A DNA stretch of 64,000 nucleotides, taken from assembly GCA_035946575.1 (NCBI GenBank), contig DASYZG010000004.1:12437-76436 (forward strand), read 5' to 3'. Position 1 is the first letter of the stretch. Each line of letters begins with the position of its first letter. The notes under the pieces were generated by a model. That model ran no database searches, was not told where the DNA came from, and saw only the letters and a list, made by a program, of their open reading frames with translations. This DNA comes from Gp13-AA77 sp035946575 (lineage in GTDB: Bacteria; Acidobacteriota; Terriglobia; UBA7540). Positions 56,422 through 64,000 of this stretch are shown one piece after another. The translations under genes were made by a program, and so were the position numbers.

Positions 56422-57462
56422 ATGCGCTATCGTTTGCTGGGGAACACGGGGCTGAAGGTCTCCGAGATTTGCCTCGGCGCCATGACTTTTGGCAGCGAGG
56501 CCGGACCACGCACCGTGCCGGGCGCCGATGAATCCGAGTCGCTCAACGTGATCGCCCGCTTTCTCGATCAGGGCGGCAACTTCATCGACACTGCCGACGG
56601 GTACGCGGACGGGCGTTCTGAGGAGATCGTCGGGGAAGCGCTGCGCGGGCGCCGCGACAGCGTGGTGCTGGCCACCAAGGGGTTCTTCCCCGGCGGCCCG
56701 GGTCCGAATGACAAGGGCCTAACGCGTAAGCATCTCTTTCAGGCGGCGGAGGCGAGCCTTCGTCGACTGGCGACGGACTACATCGATCTTTATCAGGTGC
56801 ACTGTTTCGACTCGCGCACGCCGCTCGAAGAAACACTGTCGACTCTCGACGATCTGGTGCGCCAGGGCAAGGTGCGCTATCTCGGCTGCTCGAACTTCGC
56901 CGGCTGGCAACTCGCCAAGGCCATGGGAATCTCGGCCGTGCGAGGCCTCGCGCGCTTCGAGTGCCTCCAGCCCCAGTACAGTCTCGTTGAGCGCTCAGCG
57001 GACCGCGAGTTGATGCCCTTGTGCCGATCTGAGCGCGTGGGCGTGATCGCCTGGAGTCCGCTCGCCGGTGGCTTTCTTACGGGCAAGTACAAGGCCGGAG
57101 AACCGGCGCCTCCGGTCTCGCGCCTGGCAGACTCCGCTCCCGCCACGCGCTTCTTCGTGGAGCGCTTCCTCACCTCGCGGAATTTCGGCATTCTCGCGGA
57201 ACTCGAAGCTGCGGCGCGCCGGCTCGGGAAGTCACTCGCGCAAACCGCGCTCGCGTGGACGTTAGCCGTACCCGGCATGACCGCGGCGATCATCGGCGCG
57301 CGCAACCTTCGCCAGCTCGACGACAATCTCGGTGCCGCCGGTTGGGAATTCCCGCGCGATCACTGGAAGAAGCTCGACGAGTTGAGCACCCTGCCGCTCG
57401 AGTATCCGCAGGACTTCCAGTCCTGGATCGAGTCCGTCATACACGGCGATTTAAGCTCTTGA
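56422..57462 (+). CDS. Aldo/keto reductase
   Basis: NAD(P)H-dependent oxidoreductase with TIM-barrel fold, 346 residues. Catalytic tetrad visible: Asp in FIDTADGYADG with Tyr nearby, Lys in LATKGFF, and His in YQVHCFD. The start MRYRLLGNTGLKVSEICLGAMTFG-type N-terminus is standard. Related to the YajO/Tas group; substrate unknown. A GAGGAG ribosome site precedes the ATG. Ends four bases before deoB, likely co-transcribed. Confidence 0.95.
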   Translation: MRYRLLGNTGLKVSEICLGAMTFGSEAGPRTVPGADESESLNVIARFLDQGGNFIDTADGYADGRSEEIVGEALRGRRDSVVLATKGFFPGGPGPNDKGLTRKHLFQAAEASLRRLATDYIDLYQVHCFDSRTPLEETLSTLDDLVRQGKVRYLGCSNFAGWQLAKAMGISAVRGLARFECLQPQYSLVERSADRELMPLCRSERVGVIAWSPLAGGFLTGKYKAGEPAPPVSRLADSAPATRFFVERFLTSRNFGILAELEAAARRLGKSLAQTALAWTLAVPGMTAAIIGARNLRQLDDNLGAAGWEFPRDHWKKLDELSTLPLEYPQDFQSWIESVIHGDLSS

Positions 57463-57465
57463 TGC

Positions 57466-58665
57466 ATGGTCATGCGGCCCTTCGATCGCGTGGTTCTCGT
57501 AGTGCTTGACAGCCTCGGGATTGGCGCCCAGCCTGATGCCGCAGCCTGGGGCGACGCCGGGCGCGACACGCTGGGGCATATCGCCGAACGCCGTGGCCTG
57601 CGCATTCCGAACTTCACGCGCCTGGGCCTCGCCAATATCCGCCCGCTCGCCGGCGTCGAACCTGCTGCGCATCCCGAGGGCGCTTACGGCAAGGCCACGC
57701 TGCTCTCACCCGGCAAAGACACCACCACCGGGCACTGGGAAATGGCGGGCATCATCCTCGACCGCCCCTTCCCCACTTATCCTCACGGATTCCCCCGTGA
57801 CTTGATGGATCGCTTCGAGGAGGCGATCGGCCGCCCCACGCTCGGCAACTATCCGGCCTCGGGAACCGAGATTGTCCGACAGCTTGGCGAAGAACACCTG
57901 AAGACGGGTTCCCCGATCGTCTATACCTCCGGCGACAGCGTGTTCCAGGTTGCGGCTCACGAGGACATCATCCCCGTCGAAGACCTTTATCGAATCTGCC
58001 GCATCGCGCGTGACATGCTGCAGGGTGAGCACCGCGTGGGACGCGTGATCGCGCGGCCGTTCGCCGGGCCGCCGGGCGCCTTCCGCCGCACCGAGCGCCG
58101 CCATGATTACGCGGTCGAGCCGCCGCGACCCATGCTGCTCGATCTGCTCAAGGACGCAGGACTGGAAGTGACCGGCGTCGGCAAGATTCCGGACATCTTC
58201 CTCAACCGCGGTATCTCGCGCGCCCTGCCGGGCCGGAACAATGGCGAGAGTATGGAGAGCACGATCTCAGCCCTTGACTATGCGAAACCGGGGCTGGTCT
58301 TCACCAATCTCGTGGACTTCGACATGCTTTACGGTCATCGTCTCGACATTGACGGCTACGGGCGGGCGATCGAAGAGGTGGACGCCCAGCTGTCCCGGTT
58401 ACTTGAGCGGCTCGGCGCCGGCGATCTGCTCATTCTTACCGCCGACCACGGCTGCGATCCTCTGGGCCCATCGACCGACCACTCTCGCGAATACGTGCCC
58501 GTGCTGGCCACGGGTCCGCGAGCCGCCCGCGACACCAATCTGGGGACGCGCGCCTCGCTGGCCGACATCGGCGCCAGCATCGCGGAGAATTTCGGGCTCA
58601 CAATGGCGAGGGGCGCGAGCTTCCTGACAGAGGTGGTGAAGGATGGCGGGCAGAGTATAGGCTAG
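57466..58665 (+). CDS. deoB: Phosphopentomutase
   Basis: Interconverts ribose-1- and ribose-5-phosphate (and deoxy forms) in nucleoside salvage. 399 residues of the alkaline-phosphatase superfamily: VVLDSLGIGAQPDA with metal Asp, LSPGKDTTTGHWEMAG with the phosphorylated Thr region, and TADHGCDP with Asp/His ligands. Start at ATG 57466, with another ATG two codons later. Immediately follows the aldo/keto reductase. Confidence 0.97.
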   Translation: MVMRPFDRVVLVVLDSLGIGAQPDAAAWGDAGRDTLGHIAERRGLRIPNFTRLGLANIRPLAGVEPAAHPEGAYGKATLLSPGKDTTTGHWEMAGIILDRPFPTYPHGFPRDLMDRFEEAIGRPTLGNYPASGTEIVRQLGEEHLKTGSPIVYTSGDSVFQVAAHEDIIPVEDLYRICRIARDMLQGEHRVGRVIARPFAGPPGAFRRTERRHDYAVEPPRPMLLDLLKDAGLEVTGVGKIPDIFLNRGISRALPGRNNGESMESTISALDYAKPGLVFTNLVDFDMLYGHRLDIDGYGRAIEEVDAQLSRLLERLGAGDLLILTADHGCDPLGPSTDHSREYVPVLATGPRAARDTNLGTRASLADIGASIAENFGLTMARGASFLTEVVKDGGQSIG

Positions 58666-58836
58666 CTGTGTAGCTAGAAACCGGATTCAGTATTTCGGAT
58701 TCAAGATCCCGGATTCAAACAGGATCCTGGAGCCAAAGCCGCGGCCGACATCAAGGCCGCGCCGAACATCAGCCGCTGAGGAGCTGGCCGACTGACACAC
58801 CGACGAACTGGCACACTGACTGCCTCACGAACAGCC
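58666..58836. repeat. Repeat-rich spacer between deoB and VWFA gene
   Basis: 58680-58730: GGATTCAGTATTTCGGATTCAAG-type units (three GGATTCA words). 58785-58830: CTGACACACCGACGAACTGGC-type units. A small GCGGCC / GGCCGC hairpin lies at 58740-58760. Convergent gene ends flank the region; no gene inside. Confidence 0.6.
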
Positions 58837-59994
58837 TCAGCGAAAGCCGGACGCCGATGCCGGCTGGTCGCCCTTGGGCGCATAATAGCCGGGACGCGTG
58901 CGCACGATCAGCTTCCTGTGCGTGCCGTGCTCGAACGCCTCCACGCGCACCGTCCGGTAAGTCCCGTCGAACGCCTTATTGGTGGGATAGTACGCCAGCG
59001 TGTACTGGTTGCGGATGTCGTGCGCGATCTCGTGACAGGTACTATTCACTTCATCGAGCGAGCGGGGAAAATACGCCTGTCCGCCGGTATCCTTCGCCAG
59101 CAGCTCCAGGTCTTTCTTGGCCTTCCGGTCGTCGTGGCTGAGGTGCGCAAACAGCTTACTGTCGGTGTCCTCTTCGCCGAGAAGTCCGATGGTGTAAACC
59201 ATGACGTTCGACTCCTGCGCGTAGCGCAGCAACTCGTCAAGTGTGTAGCGGCTCTCGTTGTCCACGCCGTCGGTGACCACCAGCAGCACTTTCTTGTCGC
59301 GATTCCCCAGGCGGAGATGGTCGAGCGAGGTGTAGACGGCGTCATACAGCGCGGTGCCGCCCCGTGAGTCGATCTTTTCAAGAGCCCCCCGCAGATCTTC
59401 CATGTTCGAGGCGAAATCGCCCGGCGTGTCGATGTAGGCCGTATCGTTGAAATTGACCACGAACACCTGGTCCTGCGGGTTGGAAGTTTCCACGAACGCC
59501 AGCGCAGCCGCGTTCACCGCCGGACGCTTGTCTTTCATACTCCCGCTGTCATCGATCACGATGCCCACGCTGACCGGAATGTCCGCGTGTTTGAAGACCT
59601 GCACGTTCTGAAGTACCGAATTCTCGTAGACCTTAAAATCGGACGACGTGAGATCGTTCACCAGGCGGCCCTTAGCGTCCACTACCGTGGCGGGCAGCAC
59701 AACCAGGTTGACCTTGGCGACGATAGTGAATCCTCCCGCCTTGTTCTTCTGAGCGGGCGGCGTCTGGGAATTGCCGGGCGCGGGAGGCTGGGTCTGGCCC
59801 TGCGGAGCGCTCTGGCTCTTTGCCTGGGATTGCGCTCGCGCGGGGAGCGCCATGGCCAGGGCCGAGGCAAGCATCCAGGCTCCCAGCACACTCCCCCACG
59901 CCCCCGGCCTCAGTCGGCGGGGGGCAAAACGGCAGAGCATGCTGGACGGGGAGTTTTGTTTACTGCGTTGGAGCATAGTATCCCGTGCGGGCAT
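58837..59994 (-). CDS. VWFA-related secreted protein (downstream member of pair)
   Basis: 385 residues if the start is ATG 59994 (later ATGs at 59976 and 59940; the last would avoid overlap with the upstream gene). A hydrophobic N-terminal signal (GAWMLASALAMALPARA) precedes a Pro/Gln-rich linker. The von Willebrand factor A domain has an intact MIDAS: DDSGS at 148-152. The fold and the end (IRNQYTLAYYPTNKAFDGTY, then RPGYYAP) match the VWFA-related group that is much expanded in Acidobacteria. Probable adhesion or protein-binding role; unproven. Confidence 0.9.
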   Translation of the reverse strand: MPARDTMLQRSKQNSPSSMLCRFAPRRLRPGAWGSVLGAWMLASALAMALPARAQSQAKSQSAPQGQTQPPAPGNSQTPPAQKNKAGGFTIVAKVNLVVLPATVVDAKGRLVNDLTSSDFKVYENSVLQNVQVFKHADIPVSVGIVIDDSGSMKDKRPAVNAAALAFVETSNPQDQVFVVNFNDTAYIDTPGDFASNMEDLRGALEKIDSRGGTALYDAVYTSLDHLRLGNRDKKVLLVVTDGVDNESRYTLDELLRYAQESNVMVYTIGLLGEEDTDSKLFAHLSHDDRKAKKDLELLAKDTGGQAYFPRSLDEVNSTCHEIAHDIRNQYTLAYYPTNKAFDGTYRTVRVEAFEHGTHRKLIVRTRPGYYAPKGDQPASASGFR

Positions 59995-61105
59995 AGACCT
60001 GAAGCGGGGGGAGCCCTCGGGGGGGATCCAGCTTCACCCGAATGCGGCGCCAGCGGCCGTCGCGAACCAGGTTCGACGGCTTGTAGCCAATCACGTATTC
60101 GTTGCGCAATTCGATCGAGATCTTCTCGGCGATATCCGGCAACTCGCTGGGATCCTCCACGCTGAACATCCTTCCGCCCGAGACTTCCGAAAGGTCGGAA
60201 AGCAAGCCGGGTCCGGCGGCTTCCTCGGGGGTACGATTGCGGGAAGCGAGCGGCTCAAGCACCGCCACCGAGTAAATCTGCGCGTCGGACTCTCTCACGG
60301 CGCGCTTGATTTCGTTTTCGGTGTAGCGGCTGTGATTGTCGCCGCCATCCGAGATCACCAGCAACGCCTTGCGGCTGGAGTGCGCTTTCTTCATCTGATT
60401 CAGCCCCAGGTAAATGGCGTCCAGCAGGGCTGTCTTGCCGCCGGACTTCACAAACAATAAGCGATCCTGGAGCTTTTCAAACTTCGAGGTGAACGCCGAG
60501 ATCAGGTCAGGCCTTTCATTGAAATTAATGAGCATGAACTCATCTTCCGGGTTCGATGTCTTAAAGAACTGTAAGGCTGCCTCCTTCGACTTCTCGATTT
60601 TATCGGCCATCGAGCCGCTGGAATCGAAAATCATGCCCACCGATATCGGGGAATCCTCCGTGGAAAAGGTCATAATCTGCTGCGGAACCTTTTCGTCGTA
60701 AATCTCAAAGTTGTTCTTCTCGAGCCCGGTTACGATCCGATCGTAAGGATCGGTCACCGTCACGCCCACCGTCACCATGTCCACATTGACCATGATGGGC
60801 CGGGTGTGGATATTCGGCTGGCGGACGTTGATTTCTGCCGGGGGCGAGGACTTGCCCGAGTCACTCGCGGAGGCTGCGGCAGGCCCGGGCTTGGCGGCGT
60901 CCTGTCCAGCCGTCGCTCCCGCAGCCGGGCTGGCTGCTGCGGCCTTCTGCGGCGGCGAGGGCGTGCCTTGCGGCGAGGCGCTGGCGGCGGCCGGCCCGTA
61001 CAGCCACATCAGGAACCCGATCGCCAGTAAGAACACGCAGGAACGCGCCCACTCCCGGAAGCCCGGGGCCAAGTGGAAATCTCCACGCTTGCCTCTACTT
61101 GCCAA
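59960..61105 (-). CDS. VWFA-related secreted protein (upstream member of pair)
   Basis: 381 residues: membrane/signal segment at about 22-36 (CVFLLAIGFLMWLYG), an Ala/Pro-rich linker to about 95, and a VWFA domain with MIDAS DSSGS at 161-165 and GDNHSRYTENEI later. The end, YVIGYKPSNL then RTGYYAPTQ, parallels its neighbour. The two are clearly tandem paralogues in one transcription unit, overlapping by up to 35 bases. Confidence 0.9.
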   Translation of the reverse strand: MASRGKRGDFHLAPGFREWARSCVFLLAIGFLMWLYGPAAASASPQGTPSPPQKAAAASPAAGATAGQDAAKPGPAAASASDSGKSSPPAEINVRQPNIHTRPIMVNVDMVTVGVTVTDPYDRIVTGLEKNNFEIYDEKVPQQIMTFSTEDSPISVGMIFDSSGSMADKIEKSKEAALQFFKTSNPEDEFMLINFNERPDLISAFTSKFEKLQDRLLFVKSGGKTALLDAIYLGLNQMKKAHSSRKALLVISDGGDNHSRYTENEIKRAVRESDAQIYSVAVLEPLASRNRTPEEAAGPGLLSDLSEVSGGRMFSVEDPSELPDIAEKISIELRNEYVIGYKPSNLVRDGRWRRIRVKLDPPRGLPPLQVYARTGYYAPTQ

Positions 61106-61485
61106 GCCGCAGCTCTCCCCCCGGGGGGAATCTCAAAAATGCCCCTGCACCCTGAGTTTTCCCGGCGACTACCGGAGGAAACCGAACGCTCCGCCCGCGT
61201 TTACTATACCACATTGACCTACGCCGGAGGCACTTCCCTCGCCGGTTCCTGGTATCCGGCTGTCCACCTGGGGCCGGCCCTGCCGGTTCCGACCACCCCC
61301 GACCCCTCGGTCCGGGAGGGGCCGGGGATGGTCGATGATCTCGAAACCAGCCGCGACCATTCAAGGCGGCTACGGGGGGCCGCCCCTTACAGTTCAAAGC
61401 CAAACGCCGAAGGCGGCTGCCCCCTCAGTTCCAGGTCGAAAGCCTCTGGCCGGATATAATAGTCCGGTCCAGAGGAGGTTCTGAC
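61106..61485. other. Divergent spacer between VWFA pair and oxidoreductase
   Basis: 380 bases without a recognisable gene. It holds a TATAAT at 61455-61460 on the plus strand (no clear -35) and the ribosome site AGAGGAGG at 61471 for the following gene. Confidence 0.4.
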
Positions 61486-62454
61486 TTGATTAACGCTGCC
61501 GTACTCCACGCGCTTGGGTCAGTGCCCCGCTTCGAGCAGTTTGCCGAACCCACAGCCGGCACGGACGAGGCCGTTGTAAACGTTCGAGCCGCCGCGCTGA
61601 AACCGGTCGACAGGCAAATGGCCGCCGGTTCTCATTTTGCGAGTCCGCGCGAACTCCCCTGCGTGTGCGGCTCAGACGGCGCGGGCATTCTCGATGACGG
61701 TACCCGCGTCTTTTTCGGCGGAGCCCGACGCCCGTTTGGAACCATGGCGGAACGCACCGTGGTGCCGCGCGCGTTCTGCTTTCCCATCCCCGAAAATTTG
61801 GATGATCTCACCGCCGCCGCTGTCGCCAATCCGGGAGTCTCCGCCTGGCTCTCGCTCACCCATCGCGCGAAGCTTGCACCCGGCGAGGTGGTCCTGGTTC
61901 TCGGAGCGACCGGTGTGACGGGCAAACTTGCCGTGCAAATTGCCAGGCTGCTGGGCGCGGCCCGTGTGATCGCCGCCGGACGCAACCGGCAGGCGCTTGC
62001 GGCCCTGCTGGAACGCGGCGCTGACGCCGTTATCCAGATCGACCGCCCGGAGGGCGAACTCCGCGCGGCCTTCGCGCATGAAGCCGGCGAAACTGGGTTC
62101 CAGGTCATCATCGACTATCTCTGGGGACGCCCCACGGAATCATTCCTGGCCGCGATAACGCGCCCGGAACTTGAACTTGCGAACTCGGAGATGCGCCTCG
62201 TGCAGGCTGGCGAGAGCGCCGGCCCGACCATTTCGCTTCCCGCTGCCGCCCTCCGTAGCACCGCGCTGACCATTCTCGGCACGGCAGGGATTCCCTCACA
62301 CGACCTCCTCACCGCCGCCTTCCAACAGGTGATGACCCGGGCCGCCGCAGGCCAGATCCGCGTTGATACCGACCAGGCACCGCTGGCCGATATTGAAGAG
62401 GCGTGGACTCGACCAGACACGGGCGGGCGGCGGTTGGTGATCGTTCCACTCTGA
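61486..62454 (+). CDS. Quinone oxidoreductase-like MDR protein
   Basis: Medium-chain dehydrogenase/reductase without the zinc-binding Cys/His set, 322 residues. The N-terminal GroES-like domain is followed by a Rossmann domain with VLGATGVTGKLAVQIA at about 136-151. The start is TTG at 61486, with the strong ribosome site AGAGGAGG eight bases upstream; no ATG would fit. Acts on small carbonyl or quinone substrates with NADPH, by family; substrate unknown. Confidence 0.9.
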   Translation: MINAAVLHALGSVPRFEQFAEPTAGTDEAVVNVRAAALKPVDRQMAAGSHFASPRELPCVCGSDGAGILDDGTRVFFGGARRPFGTMAERTVVPRAFCFPIPENLDDLTAAAVANPGVSAWLSLTHRAKLAPGEVVLVLGATGVTGKLAVQIARLLGAARVIAAGRNRQALAALLERGADAVIQIDRPEGELRAAFAHEAGETGFQVIIDYLWGRPTESFLAAITRPELELANSEMRLVQAGESAGPTISLPAAALRSTALTILGTAGIPSHDLLTAAFQQVMTRAAAGQIRVDTDQAPLADIEEAWTRPDTGGRRLVIVPL

Positions 62455-62603
62455 TTGAAGCATAGGGCCATTTAGACCATTGGGTGATTGGGCCATCGGG
62501 CCATTGAGTATCATTGCCCGTTCCGACGCATATTTCGACCAACAACGACGTCTCTGAAGCCTTCGATGTAGCCCCAGTTCTGTTGATTCCTTCGAAAATT
62601 AGT
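62455..62603. repeat. Degenerate GGGCCATT repeat and possible IS boundary
   Basis: 62462-62510 is built of GGGCCATTTAGACCATTGGG and GGGCCATCGGGCCATTG type units. The following 90 bases lead to the transposase stop. The downstream end of the IS element should lie here, but no terminal repeats could be defined. Confidence 0.5.
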
Positions 62604-63893
62604 CTATGCCCTTGATTCTGCACGATTGTTTCTCTGGGCGTTCGGGGCTTGAGGAAGAGCCTGCGCACGGACGCGAATACCCAGCTTGCCGAGCCGCCGG
62701 ACATGGTGGTGAATCAGTCGGATCCTCTGCTGGGGGTCGATGATCGGCACGCCGACCTCCTTGTATGCTCGCCCGGTTTTCAGCACCTGATAACAGAGCA
62801 CCAACAGGGTGTGCGCGATCGCCATGGTAGCGGGTGGCTTACGTTGCTTCTTCGTCGCCAGCCGCCAGAACTTCTGCTTCAGAAAACAGTTCTTCCTTCC
62901 CGCAGCACCCCAGGCACATTCGATCAGAGCGCCCCGCAACCAGCGGTTTCCCTTGTTCGTCTTGCTGCCCTTGTTCTTCCCGGCACTGCGGTTGTTGCCC
63001 GGGCAGACCCCGGCCCACGAACTCAGATTCTTCTCCGACTCAAACTGACCCATATCCGGGCCGACTTCTGCCAGGATACTGGCGGCGCTGTTTTCCTTCA
63101 CCCCGGGTACGGTCTGCAGCAGCTGCCACTGCCCGCCATAACCCAGGGCCTCGATCTTCGCCACGATCTGCTTATCCAACTCCAGAAGCTGCTTCTCCAA
63201 GAAGGCCAAATGCTCCAGGCTATAGCGGATCATCTGGCGGTGGTGGTCCGTGAGCCGATGCCCTTCCAGGGCCGCGATGATTTCCGGAATCCTCCGTTTC
63301 GCCGAGCGTTGAGCAAACTGGGCGATCTCCGGGGCGGTCGCCTTGCCTTTCAGCAACGCTTCCAACATCAACTGACCGGAAACCCCGAAGAGGTCCGACA
63401 ACACGCTGCTCAGTTTCACGTTGGCGTCCTGCAGGATCTTGTCAACCCGGTTGCGTTCACCGCTGGCAATGCCAATCATCTTCCGCCGCCGGCGGGTCAA
63501 ATCGCGCAGTTCCCGCAAAGCGCGCGGCGGCACGAAGCTGGGCCGGATCATGGCATGCCGGAGCAGATGCGCCAGCCACCAACTGTCCTTCTTGTCCGTC
63601 TTATGCCCTTTTCGATTCTTGACCTCGTGCGGGTTGGCCAAGTACACCTTGAACCCCTCTTCCAGCACGTTAAACACCGGTTTCCAATACGAACCCGTGC
63701 TCTCCATGACGACGTGGGTGACACCCTCGGCTTCCAGCCATTGGCGTAAGCGTTTCAGTTCGGCGTTGATGGTGCCAAACTCCCGAAACTCGCAGCGCGG
63801 TTCCCCATCCAGTGGTCCCACCATGATATGAACGGCCAACTGTTCCTTGCCCACATCAACTCCAGCACAACGCTCGATCTCGGCAGCGATCAT
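62604..63893 (-). CDS. IS110-family transposase (DEDD)
   Basis: 429 residues from ATG 63893, preceded by AAAAGGAGA; the frame extends upstream to 63983 without conservation. N-terminal RuvC-like DEDD domain: Asp13 (AGVDVGK), Glu64 (VMESTGSYW), Asp100 and Asp103 (KTDKKDS). The C-terminal transposase_20 domain has TVPGVKENSAASILAEVG and NNRSAGK, where Ser303 is the probable catalytic serine. No internal stop is seen, so the enzyme looks intact. Confidence 0.95.
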   Translation of the reverse strand: MIAAEIERCAGVDVGKEQLAVHIMVGPLDGEPRCEFREFGTINAELKRLRQWLEAEGVTHVVMESTGSYWKPVFNVLEEGFKVYLANPHEVKNRKGHKTDKKDSWWLAHLLRHAMIRPSFVPPRALRELRDLTRRRRKMIGIASGERNRVDKILQDANVKLSSVLSDLFGVSGQLMLEALLKGKATAPEIAQFAQRSAKRRIPEIIAALEGHRLTDHHRQMIRYSLEHLAFLEKQLLELDKQIVAKIEALGYGGQWQLLQTVPGVKENSAASILAEVGPDMGQFESEKNLSSWAGVCPGNNRSAGKNKGSKTNKGNRWLRGALIECAWGAAGRKNCFLKQKFWRLATKKQRKPPATMAIAHTLLVLCYQVLKTGRAYKEVGVPIIDPQQRIRLIHHHVRRLGKLGIRVRAQALPQAPNAQRNNRAESRA

Positions 63894-64000
63894 CTGCGTC
63901 TCCTTTTCTGTGCTGGGGAGCAGTCGACGTCTTCGGGCTGAAATTCCTTCGCGGCTCAACCACTCCAATCGGGGATGCCACACGTCAACCCGGCCAGTTT
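62604..64000 (-). mobile_element. IS110-type insertion sequence, upstream end beyond window
   Basis: Contains the transposase and at least 107 bases of its upstream non-coding end (63894-64000), where IS110 elements encode a bridge RNA that pairs with donor and target DNA. The element's outer limit is not visible. IS110 elements usually lack long terminal inverted repeats, and none were found. Confidence 0.75.

Overview
The window is GC-rich bacterial chromosome. It most likely comes from a member of the Acidobacteriota; this is inferred from gene content, since there is no rRNA in the window. Pointers are a Ser/Thr kinase fused to a TolB-like propeller, two tandem VWFA-related secreted proteins, a large FG-GAP/choice-of-anchor D protein, DPP-IV, M28 and M61 secreted peptidases, two PEP-CTERM proteins, and many short degenerate intergenic tandem repeats. 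No tRNA, rRNA, prophage or CRISPR-Cas locus was seen.

Layout. 1-1748: kinase, cut by the left edge. 2338-7139: aspS, mutL, cmk on the plus strand. 7241-14961: proteostasis block on the minus strand, transcribed tig-clpP-clpX-lon-rho. 15082-19209: mutM, a PEP-CTERM protein, an EcsC-like protein, and a sugar epimerase overlapping a polysaccharide deacetylase. 19265-26151: classical rimP-nusA-infB-DUF503-rbfA-truB operon on the minus strand, with a promoter and an intrinsic terminator-like hairpin in its leader. 26152-27245: gene-free AT-rich stretch with a cluster of an unrecognised 33-bp motif. 27246-29836: MgtC/DUF4010 membrane protein and a TonB-like protein. 30148-36069: ileS, an antitoxin-like gene with a truncated toxin remnant, lspA, a second PEP-CTERM protein, rluD-type pseudouridine synthase. 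36246-39668: probable copper-handling operon (Cys/His-rich secreted protein, multicopper oxidase, TolC-like channel) behind a good sigma70-type promoter. 39845-43642: ABC ATPase with an MgtE-N-like front domain plus a doubled permease, with no binding protein nearby. 43643-44417: second motif cluster. 44418-48806: giant FG-GAP protein, NUDIX hydrolase, cysteine dioxygenase. 49042-58665: secreted peptidases, a DUF2911 lipoprotein, aldo/keto reductase, phosphopentomutase. 58837-61105: two VWFA proteins. 61486-63893: quinone oxidoreductase and an IS110-type transposase that runs up to the right edge.

How it fits together. Most of the window is core cell machinery: translation initiation and rRNA maturation, aminoacylation, protein folding and turnover, DNA repair. 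Between these lie envelope and secreted functions suited to a soil heterotroph: peptide degradation, copper detoxification, surface proteins and polysaccharide modification.

The least explained parts are non-coding: the seven-copy 33-bp motif in two clusters 17 kb apart, both close to related GTAGCGGCG-type inverted repeats; the many families of degenerate 7-11 bp intergenic tandem repeats; and the terminator-like hairpin in the nusA operon leader. The MgtE-N/ABC fusion system is the most unusual protein-coding locus.
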